Below, in pieces: positions 1 to 7,000 of a stretch of 7,539 nucleotides of DNA (its first letter is position 1; each line of letters begins with the position of its first letter). The position numbers and the translations under genes were made by a program. Below the pieces are notes generated by a model. It was not told the DNA's origin. It was given only the letters and a program-made list of their open reading frames with translations, and ran no database searches. Origin of the DNA: Verrucomicrobiota bacterium (GTDB lineage Bacteria > Verrucomicrobiota > Verrucomicrobiia > Opitutales > UBA2995). The stretch covers positions 1 through 7,539 of the forward strand of contig JAPUIL010000291.1 of NCBI GenBank assembly GCA_027297085.1. The letters are read 5' to 3'.

Positions 1-2
1 TT

Positions 3-83
3 TACAACTGCCTTTAATTGGGAGAAGTCAGCCTTACCTACAGTGAAGTTCCTTAATTCCTTATTTACTTTGAGGGAGAGTGA
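3..83 (-). pseudogene. In-frame continuation of the exported protein gene beyond a TAA stop, cut by the window edge
   Basis: Directly after the TAA at 84-86, the same minus-strand frame gives 27 further codons without a stop. They begin S-L-S-L-K-V-N-K-E-L-R-N-F-T and continue V-G-K-A-D-F-S-Q-L-K to the window edge. The alternation of hydrophobic and charged residues looks like a genuine domain rather than untranslated sequence. It joins naturally to the preceding ADVPAAMAGEIPSLD. No frame change is needed, so a single substitution creating TAA (for example from a Tyr codon) explains it. Alternatives are a sequencing error, stop readthrough, or chance: an open frame this short is not rare by itself. 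The rest of the gene lies outside the window. Confidence 0.5.
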
Positions 84-347
84 TTAATCCAAGGATGGAA
101 TTTCTCCTGCCATAGCTGCGGGAACATCGGCTTCTGAGATATAGTCGGCAAGTTTGTCATTCACGGGATCTTCCAATAGTTGAAAATATTGAAAGGTTGC
201 CTCCATTTTTTCTGTCACCTTAGCAAACCCTGGTGGAGTAGGTACAATTAATGTCTTCCCGTTGATAACGAAATTGTCCGCCATCAGGAGATGAGGCAAA
301 GAGCAAACTAGGGCGATTATGATCGGAGTGGGGATAGGGGATCTCAT
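84..347 (-). CDS. Small exported protein of unknown function, probably the N-terminal part of a gene broken by an in-frame stop
   Basis: The 87-residue product starts with a clear signal peptide. Residues 1-23 have a basic start (MR), a hydrophobic core (PIIIALVCSLPHLL) and a plausible signal peptidase I site after L-L-M-A, before D-N. The mature part begins NFVINGKTLIVPTPPGF, so it would act in the periplasm or outside the cell. I do not recognise a named family. The ATG is preceded on this strand by a weak purine stretch (GAAAAG) about 3 bases upstream. The frame ends at TAA (84-86), but beyond it the same frame stays open to the window edge and still reads like protein (see 3-83), so the natural product may be longer. 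It is divergent from the 90-residue gene at 454. Existence of a gene here is fairly certain; the endpoint is not. Confidence 0.65.
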   Translation of the reverse strand: MRSPIPTPIIIALVCSLPHLLMADNFVINGKTLIVPTPPGFAKVTEKMEATFQYFQLLEDPVNDKLADYISEADVPAAMAGEIPSLD

Positions 348-453
348 GACTTTTCAATATGTCGGTTCGTTGGAGTTGTTCAATTCGATTTATTTGCTTT
401 GCTGAGCTGTCTTTAAAATTGAATTGGCATGAGGTTGCTGTAACACGAATTGA
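348..453. promoter_or_regulatory. Divergent intergenic region presumed to hold both promoters
   Basis: This 106-base gap separates two divergently oriented genes and must contain at least one promoter. For the plus-strand gene, a -10-like TAAAAT lies at 414-419 without a good -35 at standard spacing. A TTGAAT at 419-424, sixteen bases before a poor TAACAC at 441-446, would place transcription start nearly at the ATG and give a leaderless message. Neither is convincing. A GAGG at 431-434 is too far from the ATG at 454 to be a normal Shine-Dalgarno sequence. Confidence 0.3.
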
Positions 454-726
454 ATGGATAACGATAAAGCCGAAGTGCTCGACGGACTAAGATCCCCAAT
501 GGAAGTAACCGTCTACGGGAACCTAGCTGCCTACCTGCGGATGCTGGCCATGGAGGAAGACGAGATCAGAGGGGTCAACAAGATCGCTCTGGACGGCATC
601 GTCGATTCGATTGTCGATCGAGTGAAGGCTGAACGTGGATACGCGAGTAAAGAGGAGGCTGAAGCGTGGCCGTTCGACGGCTGCTGCGATACGGGGATGA
701 ACACGTGGTTTCCGGATGATAAGTGA
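454..726 (+). CDS. Hypothetical 90-residue acidic protein
   Basis: I do not recognise this family. The protein has no signal peptide or membrane segment and is rich in Asp and Glu. Residues 16-60 look helical (NLAAYLRMLAMEEDEI, then GIVDSIVDRVKAERGY). The C-terminal tail is unusual: W-P-F-D-G-C-C-D-T-G-M-N-T-W-F-P-D-D-K, with a Cys-Cys pair between two aromatic clusters, which could be a metal or partner contact (speculation). The ATG at 454 is the first in frame; later ATGs at 499, 541 and 550 also lack a clear Shine-Dalgarno sequence. The opposite strand is also open over much of this region, which lowers certainty, but the composition of this frame is the more protein-like. It stands alone: divergent from its left neighbour and 338 bases from the antiporter start. 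Confidence 0.6.
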   Translation: MDNDKAEVLDGLRSPMEVTVYGNLAAYLRMLAMEEDEIRGVNKIALDGIVDSIVDRVKAERGYASKEEAEAWPFDGCCDTGMNTWFPDDK

Positions 727-730
727 ACGG

Positions 731-765
731 ATTGTTTTAGGGGATCTGACGCCTAAAATCACAAT
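731..765 (+). terminator. Weak hairpin after the 90-residue gene, possible terminator
   Basis: Four bases after the TGA, TTTTAGG (735-741) pairs perfectly with CCTAAAA (752-758) around a ten-base loop. ATTG (731-734) can add pairs with CAAT (762-765) across a three-base bulge. The stem is AU-rich and no U-tract follows, so an intrinsic terminator is only a possibility. It could also simply be a 3' end stabiliser or chance. Confidence 0.25.
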
Positions 766-826
766 TATGGTAAGAATTTAGGTAAGATTAAAAAATCCAT
801 TTTTTTCCTCAAACAAGTAGTAGATT

Positions 827-848
827 TATAAACTCAATAAATTATTGA
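827..848 (+). promoter_or_regulatory. Possible promoter -10 with an overlapping palindromic operator
   Basis: A -10-like TATAAA occurs at 827-832 in very AT-rich DNA containing A and T tracts (790-807) that could act as an UP element. No good -35 lies 17 bases upstream (TTTCCT at 804-809). A perfect 15-base palindrome, TCAATAA-A-TTATTGA, occupies 834-848, which is where transcription would start from that -10. That placement suits a repressor operator. It sits just upstream of the structured leader at 864-988 and the antiporter. This is inference from position and symmetry only; AT-rich DNA makes such palindromes commoner than average. Confidence 0.3.
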
Positions 849-863
849 ATATTAACAAGTTAA

Positions 864-988
864 ACTAAGGGCGGGGATGCCCAGTCCCACGAACAGTGGT
901 CCTCCTCACGGGCACCCCCTTAGTAACAGCTCAGCTTAGATAACTTCTAAGAAAGCTACTGTGAGTAAGAGGTGATTCTTAGTAGCTT
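864..988 (+). promoter_or_regulatory. Structured 5' leader of the antiporter mRNA, riboswitch-like
   Basis: An outer helix pairs ACTAAGGG (864-871) with CCCTTAGT (917-924), eight perfect pairs. Inside it, TGCCC (878-882) pairs with GGGCA (910-914) and CCAC (887-890) with GTGG (896-899). A second hairpin pairs CTTAGA (935-940) with TCTAAG (946-951), AGCT (928-931) with AGCT (954-957), and AGT (922-924) with ACT (958-960). A third pairs AAGCTACT (953-960) with AGTAGCTT (981-988), with AAGAG/TTCTT (967-971 and 976-980) closing a GTGA loop. Hairpin 2 shares bases with both the outer helix and hairpin 3, as in an aptamer with a switching platform. Hairpin 3 encloses a purine tract and the GTG at 972, and is followed by ATTTCTT, so it could block translation or terminate transcription. 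I cannot match it to a known class from memory. Li+-sensing (nhaA-I/II) and Na+-sensing riboswitches are known upstream of cation transporter genes and are natural candidates. Confidence 0.5.
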
Positions 989-1064
989 ATTTCTTGATGA
1001 GCTTGAAATATTGACTGGACATCCCTTCTCTTCCTGGCAGCACGTCTCCCGACGCTACAAACTT

Positions 1065-2795
1065 ATGGTTGATTCCTTTAAACTGCTGATAGAACCCAAG
1101 CGCATTTTTGGATTTATCATGACCCTTGGTTTGGCCAGTTTGTTCTTCTACTTGCTTCCCCAAAGACCCTTTGAAGGACAGGATCTGAACGGCCAATGGT
1201 ACAGCGTTCTTCCGCCGATTATGGCGGTTACCTGCGCATTGTTCTTTCGGAATCTGGTGGTGGCGCTCCTCTCGGCTTTTCTGACCGGAACGGTTCTTAC
1301 TTACGGATTTAATCCCTTTACCGCCCTTCCTCAGGCGATCGATACATTCCTGCTCGAGAATCTGAGAAACTCATTTAATATTTTCATCTTCGTATTTTTA
1401 TTCGCCCTGGTAGGGATGATCCATGTGACCTATCGGAGCGGGGGTATTCATGGATTGGCTGAAAAGCTGATTGTTGTGGCCCGGGGTCGCCGAAGCACCA
1501 AGCTGGCGACCTTTTTTGCGGGTTTGATTATCTTTTTCGACGATTACTCCAATACGGTTGTGGTGGGTTCGACCATGCGGAACCTAACCGACCGGTGGAG
1601 GATTTCCCGGGAAAAGCTGGCCTATATCGTTGACTCGACCACCGCGCCCGTTGCGGGGCTGGCCATGCTGTCCACCTGGATCGCCTTCGAAGTTTATCTG
1701 TTTTCACAGATGTCCCAGGCGGTGGGCCTGCAGGAAGGCGGATACGCGATTTTTATCAAGAGTGTTCCGTTCAGATTTTACTGCTGGGGAACCTTGATGT
1801 TTTTGATTATAAATTCTCTCAGTGGCCGGGATTACGGACCGATGTACCACGCTGAGAAACGGGCGTTCGATACCGGTCAGGTGCTTCGTGAAGGAGCAGT
1901 CCTGATTGCTTCAGAAAAAAATGAAATCCTGGAGCCGGAAAAAGGGCAACGACGATTGGCCAGAAATGCAGCCCTGCCGATCATTTGGGTCATCGGATCC
2001 ATTTTTACGGGAATTCTGCTGGTTGGACGTTATCGCATGCTCAACGAAGCTGTGCCGTTTTCGTTTGGATCTCTGACCCATTGGCGCGAAGCCTTCGGCT
2101 ATGCCACCAATCCCCTGTATGGCGAATCCGGTTCCATGCTGATTCTCGCGATTGCTGCGCTTACGGGTGGATTATTGGCGATCCTGGTGGCGTCATCCAG
2201 TCGTGTTTTAACCCCGAAAAAGGCCCTCAAAGCCTATTGGCAGGCGTTTCCTACGTTATGGATGGCGGCCTTTATTCTGATCATGGCTTGGGGTATGAAG
2301 GAAATTTGCACCACTGGGCTGCATACTGATAAATATCTGTTTTCTCTGTTAGGCGATCGATTGCCGGTGTGGACCTTGCCGCTTTTGACCTTCTGTATTG
2401 CGTCGGGAATGGCATTTGCTACCGGGACCAGCTTTGGCACCATGGGAATTCTCATTCCTGTCCTTCTCCCTCTTGCTTACAGTCTAGGCGCCTATGACGG
2501 AGAAACTAATCTGTATTTTTGGCTGACTTCGGCTGCGATCCTGGATGGCGCGATATTCGGAGACCACTGCAGCCCCATTAGTGATACGACTGTCTTGTCT
2601 TCCATTGCTTCCGGCTGTGATCACATAGACCATGTAAGTACCCAAATCGTCTACGCGCTGTCTGTGATGGTCATGACCGCAATCACAGGTTATCTTTCGA
2701 TTGGCATGGGGTTTCCATTATGGACTTTTTTCCTTCTTTTCCCTCTGCTGACTATCGCTGTCCTGCTAATATTTGGCAAAAAAGTAGCCAATTAA
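1065..2795 (+). CDS. Na+/H+ antiporter, NhaC family
   Basis: An inner-membrane secondary transporter expected to exchange Na+ for H+; some NhaC relatives exchange other substrates, so the substrate is inferred. From ATG 1065 it has 576 residues, about normal for the long NhaC branch. Family motifs are strong: FFDDYSNTVVVGSTMR (157-172), DSTTAPVAGLAMLSTW (190-205), ATGTSFGTMGI (452-462) and GDHCSPISDTTVLSS (499-513), followed by GCDHIDHV. Roughly a dozen hydrophobic segments are visible, including 14-31, 50-80, 104-121, 301-320, 356-376, 398-412, 435-475, 528-545 and 550-570. A hydrophilic loop covers about 255-300. The frame is open back to a GTG at 972 (607 residues), with a TTG at 1011. I prefer 1065 because the first membrane segment then starts near residue 14, and because 953-988 forms a leader hairpin over the GTG, whose only purine-rich tract directly abuts it. 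No ATG option has a good Shine-Dalgarno sequence, so the start is uncertain while the family is not. Confidence 0.93.
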   Translation: MVDSFKLLIEPKRIFGFIMTLGLASLFFYLLPQRPFEGQDLNGQWYSVLPPIMAVTCALFFRNLVVALLSAFLTGTVLTYGFNPFTALPQAIDTFLLENLRNSFNIFIFVFLFALVGMIHVTYRSGGIHGLAEKLIVVARGRRSTKLATFFAGLIIFFDDYSNTVVVGSTMRNLTDRWRISREKLAYIVDSTTAPVAGLAMLSTWIAFEVYLFSQMSQAVGLQEGGYAIFIKSVPFRFYCWGTLMFLIINSLSGRDYGPMYHAEKRAFDTGQVLREGAVLIASEKNEILEPEKGQRRLARNAALPIIWVIGSIFTGILLVGRYRMLNEAVPFSFGSLTHWREAFGYATNPLYGESGSMLILAIAALTGGLLAILVASSSRVLTPKKALKAYWQAFPTLWMAAFILIMAWGMKEICTTGLHTDKYLFSLLGDRLPVWTLPLLTFCIASGMAFATGTSFGTMGILIPVLLPLAYSLGAYDGETNLYFWLTSAAILDGAIFGDHCSPISDTTVLSSIASGCDHIDHVSTQIVYALSVMVMTAITGYLSIGMGFPLWTFFLLFPLLTIAVLLIFGKKVAN

Positions 2796-2842
2796 TCGAC
2801 GAAAATTGAATTAATCCCTCCTGGAAGCTTCCTATAAAAGAC
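2796..2842 (+). promoter_or_regulatory. Short spacer with possible promoter elements before the membrane-protein/protease pair
   Basis: The 47-base gap contains TTGAAT (2806-2811), a perfect ten-base palindrome GGAAGCTTCC (2823-2832) and, directly after it, TATAAA (2833-2838). The -35/-10 spacing of 21 is longer than the usual 17, and the -10 is too near the ATG to leave a leader, so a separate promoter is doubtful. No terminator is visible, so readthrough from the antiporter gene is possible. Confidence 0.2.
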
Positions 2843-4003
2843 ATGCTCAATAAGTGGACGAGAATCGCTTTAATCCCAAGCCTGGTTGTTGCTGGTTTTG
2901 TTTTGTGGCTGCACCTAGCGGATGTACCCGAAACGCAAATAGCAAACCAAACGAGTGTAGAATCAAACTCGCGTGATTCTGGTCTGGCAGCTGAAAGCTT
3001 AAATCGAAGTAGTGGTGGATTGTTCTCAGCCCAGCAAGAGCTGGTGGATCGAATGTTCGGTGAATTGGAACTTCTCAAACTAGTGCATGGCGAAGCAGAA
3101 GGGCAGGAAGCAATTCAAAGTATGTTCACGTGGCTTGCACAAGCTCCCCGGTCAGATGCTTCAGCAGCGGTAACCAAGGTACTCGCAAGCGGGGAAGATG
3201 CGTTTGCATTCGGACGCTTTGCCCCGGGAGCCGATGGATTCTTAAAAGCCTACCCAACCTTTCGAACCGCATTGCTCGATGTTTTGGAAATGCTCGATCC
3301 GGCTCAAGCGGTTGAGGTCAGTAAAGCTATTCTGAATACATCAGAAAATCCGGATGAATGGGCCTTGTCCCTGAGAATCATGTCCAAGCATTCTGAATCA
3401 GCTCAAGACGAGGTGTTTTTGCAAGCGAAGGTGCAAGCGTTGTTGAACAAAGATGAGTGGCTGAATGAACCTTCTTTTGCCTACTTGCATGCGTTTGATG
3501 CCGCGGTACAGGACGGCCAGTTTATTACGATCCAACGTTTGGGTGAATTGGTGAGCGACTCTCCAAATCGGGCGGTTGGCCATGCGGCTACGCTGTCGGT
3601 GGATCGGTTTTTTCAGATACATTCTGATGTGGGCGTTTCCTGTGTTATAAATCAACCTGGCTTCCTGGAAGATGCCGCCGGATTCCGGGCCACCCTCATG
3701 GCCAGAGTCAACCCGGCAAGCCCCCGTGAAATGAACGCCGTCCAGAATTACCTGCAGGGCAACCAGTTTTCAGATCAGGAAAAACGAACTTTCCTTGAGA
3801 CGTTTCCCAACTTCAACTCCACCTATTCATACAACTTGATTACAGGTTCGCTTCTTCTTTCACGTGGTGAAATGCGGGAGCGCAGTATTGCCGCCTTGAG
3901 TCAATTGAAAGGTTGGTTGAATGAGAACCGGTATCCGGAATTTGAGGACGAGATTAACAACACAGCCTCCCGGCTGATCAAAACCTGGAAGCTGGAGCTG
4001 TAA
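2843..4003 (+). CDS. Membrane-anchored exported protein of unknown function, paired with the protease gene
   Basis: I do not recognise the family. The 386-residue protein has one hydrophobic segment at about residues 7-25 (IALIPSLVVAGFVLWLHLA) after a basic start (NKWTR), so it is probably a signal anchor with the rest in the periplasm. Residues 28-60 are a polar Ser/Asn/Gln-rich linker. Residues 61-386 look almost wholly helical, with successive amphipathic stretches such as TALLDVLEMLDPAQAVEVSK and DEWALSLRIMSKH, resembling a HEAT/TPR-like solenoid, though I cannot delimit repeats. It has a single Cys (267). It begins 47 bases after the antiporter stop. No close Shine-Dalgarno sequence is seen (GGAAG is 15 bases away). 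Its TAA overlaps the protease ATG by one base, which argues for a shared role as tether, chaperone, inhibitor or substrate of the protease (inference). Confidence 0.88.
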   Translation: MLNKWTRIALIPSLVVAGFVLWLHLADVPETQIANQTSVESNSRDSGLAAESLNRSSGGLFSAQQELVDRMFGELELLKLVHGEAEGQEAIQSMFTWLAQAPRSDASAAVTKVLASGEDAFAFGRFAPGADGFLKAYPTFRTALLDVLEMLDPAQAVEVSKAILNTSENPDEWALSLRIMSKHSESAQDEVFLQAKVQALLNKDEWLNEPSFAYLHAFDAAVQDGQFITIQRLGELVSDSPNRAVGHAATLSVDRFFQIHSDVGVSCVINQPGFLEDAAGFRATLMARVNPASPREMNAVQNYLQGNQFSDQEKRTFLETFPNFNSTYSYNLITGSLLLSRGEMRERSIAALSQLKGWLNENRYPEFEDEINNTASRLIKTWKLEL

Positions 4004-4005
4004 TG
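3994..4005 (+). promoter_or_regulatory. Shine-Dalgarno and TAATG stop-start overlap coupling two genes
   Basis: GGAG at 3994-3997 lies five bases before the protease ATG (4003-4005), inside the last codons of the membrane-protein gene. The upstream stop TAA (4001-4003) shares its last A with the ATG. This is the clearest ribosome binding site in the window. It predicts reinitiation by terminating ribosomes, giving linked production of the two proteins. Confidence 0.8.
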
Positions 4006-7000
4006 CGATTTTTTAACACCCTGATACTTTCGGTAATTACACCATGTCTTGGAGTTGTTTTGTACGGTGATTCGGAACCACTGACAACTGAACAGGCTAT
4101 GGCGGCTCCGTATATTTATTCTGGCCGTCTGTTTGCCGCCAGTTCTGAAAATGGCTCCCAGGCTTCCGGAAGCGGCGCTGCGGTTGGGCCTGGAATTGTA
4201 TTAACGGCTACGCATGTCTATTGGACCGAGGCTTGGGGTGCCGATGATGAAGAACTGCCTGTGGGTGCATCCCCTTGGAAGGCGTATCGGAAATGGGTTC
4301 CCGCGGCGTCATCTCCGCTTAGCGATTCTTTTGACAACGTAGCAGCGGTTGTGAGTCTGGCCGGTTACGACGATGCTTTGCATGAGTATGATGATAACCG
4401 CCGGGACTCTACATCGCCCTTCGAAGCATTTAACCGGGATTCTCTGTTGCTCATTTTCAGCGATGACGAAGCAACGCCAAATGGTTACATGCGAGCGCAT
4501 CCTCGCGCTGTTAAATCGGGATTTTTGGGTAGTAAAAATTTTTATGAGGTAGTTGGGTACCCGTCTGCCAAATACAGTGGTTCTGATTCTCGTAAATGGC
4601 TCATGCACACCACGACTGAACGAAGTTCTCTTGTGGTGAGCAAATTGCCGGCCGTTGTTTACGATGCAGGATATTCCTATGAGAACCGTCTGTATGTTGG
4701 AGGGGATGAACTAGACAGTTTCGCCGGAAACAGTGGCGGACCCGTTATTGGTCGATCCCTGGATACTGAACCTTGGCTGATTGCGGGTGTTTATGTGGGT
4801 TCCAGTGCTTTATTCCGCGCCATGGATGAAGAGTTGTCGGACATGATCAATACCGCGGTTGCCGGACAGATTGATGTGGCGGAATCCCGGTTTCGTTTTG
4901 TTGAAACTGACATTGTCGTATCTGAAGGAGGCGGTCCGGTTACCATAGGTGTAGAACGATTGGGTAGTTTGACGGAGAGTGCTGCCGCTAGTGTTCAGCT
5001 CATCGATATAACTGCGTGGGAAAGAATTGATTACGAACATAGCTCAGACCTTACCTGGGACGCTGGAGAATCTGGAGTAAGGGAAATTACGTTTACGGTG
5101 TTAGAAGATGAACTGCGGGAAGGAACAGAAACTATGGTTCTCGCCTTGGAAATGGACGTGAATGGAGTTTTGGATGTTCCCAATAGCGTAGTCGTCACCA
5201 TTGAAGACAACGATCTGAATGGCCCGCTTGATCAGTGGACTATAGTGGATGAAGTTGGGGCGGTTGATTATAGTGAAGTTGTATTTGCTAAAGGAAAATT
5301 TGTAAGCGTAGGCGCCACTAATGCCATCCGGTTTTCACCTGATTATCAGGATGTGAGTGTGACCGACTTCCCTGGGCTCAATCGCTTGTTCCAAATCACT
5401 TATGCTCACGGTCTATTTATAGGGTGCGGGGACGGGCCGCAAATCATCGTTTCCGAAGATGCGGAAACATGGGATATCGTGGAATTGCCTACCTCTGTAA
5501 GTTTATTTTCGATTCAGTATGGTCATGGCTGGTTTGTTGCCGTGGGAGGGATTGATGCTGGGCCTTCCAGCCAAGGTGAGATCTGGGTCTCCCGAGATGC
5601 CAGGACCTGGAGCAAAACCTATGACGAGCCACATGATAGATTTGACGATGTGGAATTTGGGAACGGTCTGTTTCTTGGGCGAGCAGGTACGGACTTCTTT
5701 GTTTCCACTGATGCATTGAATTGGGAGCAGGTTGAAACGGAAGGATTATCAGGTATTCCCAGTGATATAGAATTTGGAGAAGGTGTATTCGTAAATGCCG
5801 GGCGTTTGGGCGGCATTTACACATCTGAAGATGGAGTTAACTGGGCTCTTGCCAGGCAGGAAGATGAGGAGGCCTGGTACGGAGTCGGCTACAGGAATGG
5901 TTACTTTGTTGCTACCGGGATCTCCGGGAAGTTAGCGACCTCTTCTGATGGGGGCATTACTTGGATAGATCGGATCCCGGATACGCAAGAATCTCTCTGG
6001 CACGGAGTTACGGCCGCAGGGAAAATGGTGGTGATTGGGGATAATGGATTACTGATGACTTCCGACTTGCCTGAGTTTTTCGACTTCATATTTCAACCAG
6101 CAGATCAATCGGTTGTAGCAGGAGACGACGCCAGTTTTACCGCTGAGTTCATCAGTTCCATGAATATCTCATACACCAAGCAGTGGCAAAAGGATGGAAT
6201 ACCAATACCGGGAGAAACCGGATTATCCCTGGTCCTCAGTGGCGCTACTTTAGAAGATGTAGGATCTTATCAATTAGTGGTGTCCGGCGGTGGAGTTGAT
6301 CAGTTCAGTAAGATTGCTGAATTGGAAGTTATATCGTCGGTTTTGACTCCTGTGATTTCATCAGCCTCAACTGCAACCAGTCACGGAATTACTCTTGAAT
6401 GGGATGATGTTTCTTTGGGTGAAAACAGTTACCGGATTGAACGTCGTGCGGTGGGTACTGGCACCTGGATACAGGTGGCTGATCTTGCTGCAAATTCAAC
6501 TTCCTTTGTAGATCGTTTTTTGATACCTGATACACAATATGAGTACCGGATTTCAGCTGTCTCCGACGATGAGGTGGCTTCCCAGATTTCTAGTGTGGTG
6601 GAAACGAAACCTGCAACTAATCTAATTAACTTGTCAACCAGGGGCCTTGTCGGCGCAAACGATGATGTAATGATCGGAGGGTTTATTATTCCGGAAGGGC
6701 CGGATATGACTCTATACATTCGTGGTTTGGGTCCGAGTCTTCAAAGTAGTGAAATCCCCAATACAATCAGTGATCCGCATTTGAGATTGATTCAGATGGG
6801 CGTGCAAAACCCTTTAGAACTGAGTAATATGGATTGGGGTGACTCGTTGGATCTTCAACAGATTCTGGATACTCAATTGCCACCCACTGTTGAACGTGAG
6901 AGTGCGTTGATAGTTACTTTGCCTTCAGGCTCATATACCACAGTTTTAAGTAATGAGATTGATGAACCTATGGCAGTTGGTATGATTGAGATCTATGACC

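Noticed and set aside
523..762. Minus-strand open frame of 79 codons opposite the 90-residue gene
   Set aside because: Its product is rich in Arg, Ser and Ile with no recognisable features, and it lies antisense to a more protein-like frame.
853..865. Thirteen-base direct repeat TAACAAGTTAAAC, also at 7426-7438
   Set aside because: One AT-rich 13-mer match is expected about that often by chance in a window of this size, and there is no flanking similarity or mobile element.
864..924. The GC-rich helix read as an intrinsic terminator for the 90-residue gene
   Set aside because: No U-run follows, it is about 140 bases after the stop, and the complex internal pairing fits a leader RNA better.
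864..988. Leader as a fluoride, TPP, cobalamin or SAH riboswitch
   Set aside because: The conserved sequences I know for those classes are not present.
1985..2329. Plus-strand open frame of 114 codons inside the antiporter gene
   Set aside because: It is a shifted frame of a gene with unmistakable NhaC motifs across this region; its composition (many His, Trp, Cys) is typical of a shadow.
2752..3078. Minus-strand open frame of 108 codons across the antiporter/membrane-protein junction
   Set aside because: It is antisense to two well-supported genes and shows no signal, motif or ribosome site.
5489..5824. Minus-strand open frame of 111 codons inside the protease gene
   Set aside because: It is antisense to the propeller repeats; its His/Arg/Pro-rich product is a by-product of the repeat coding sequence.
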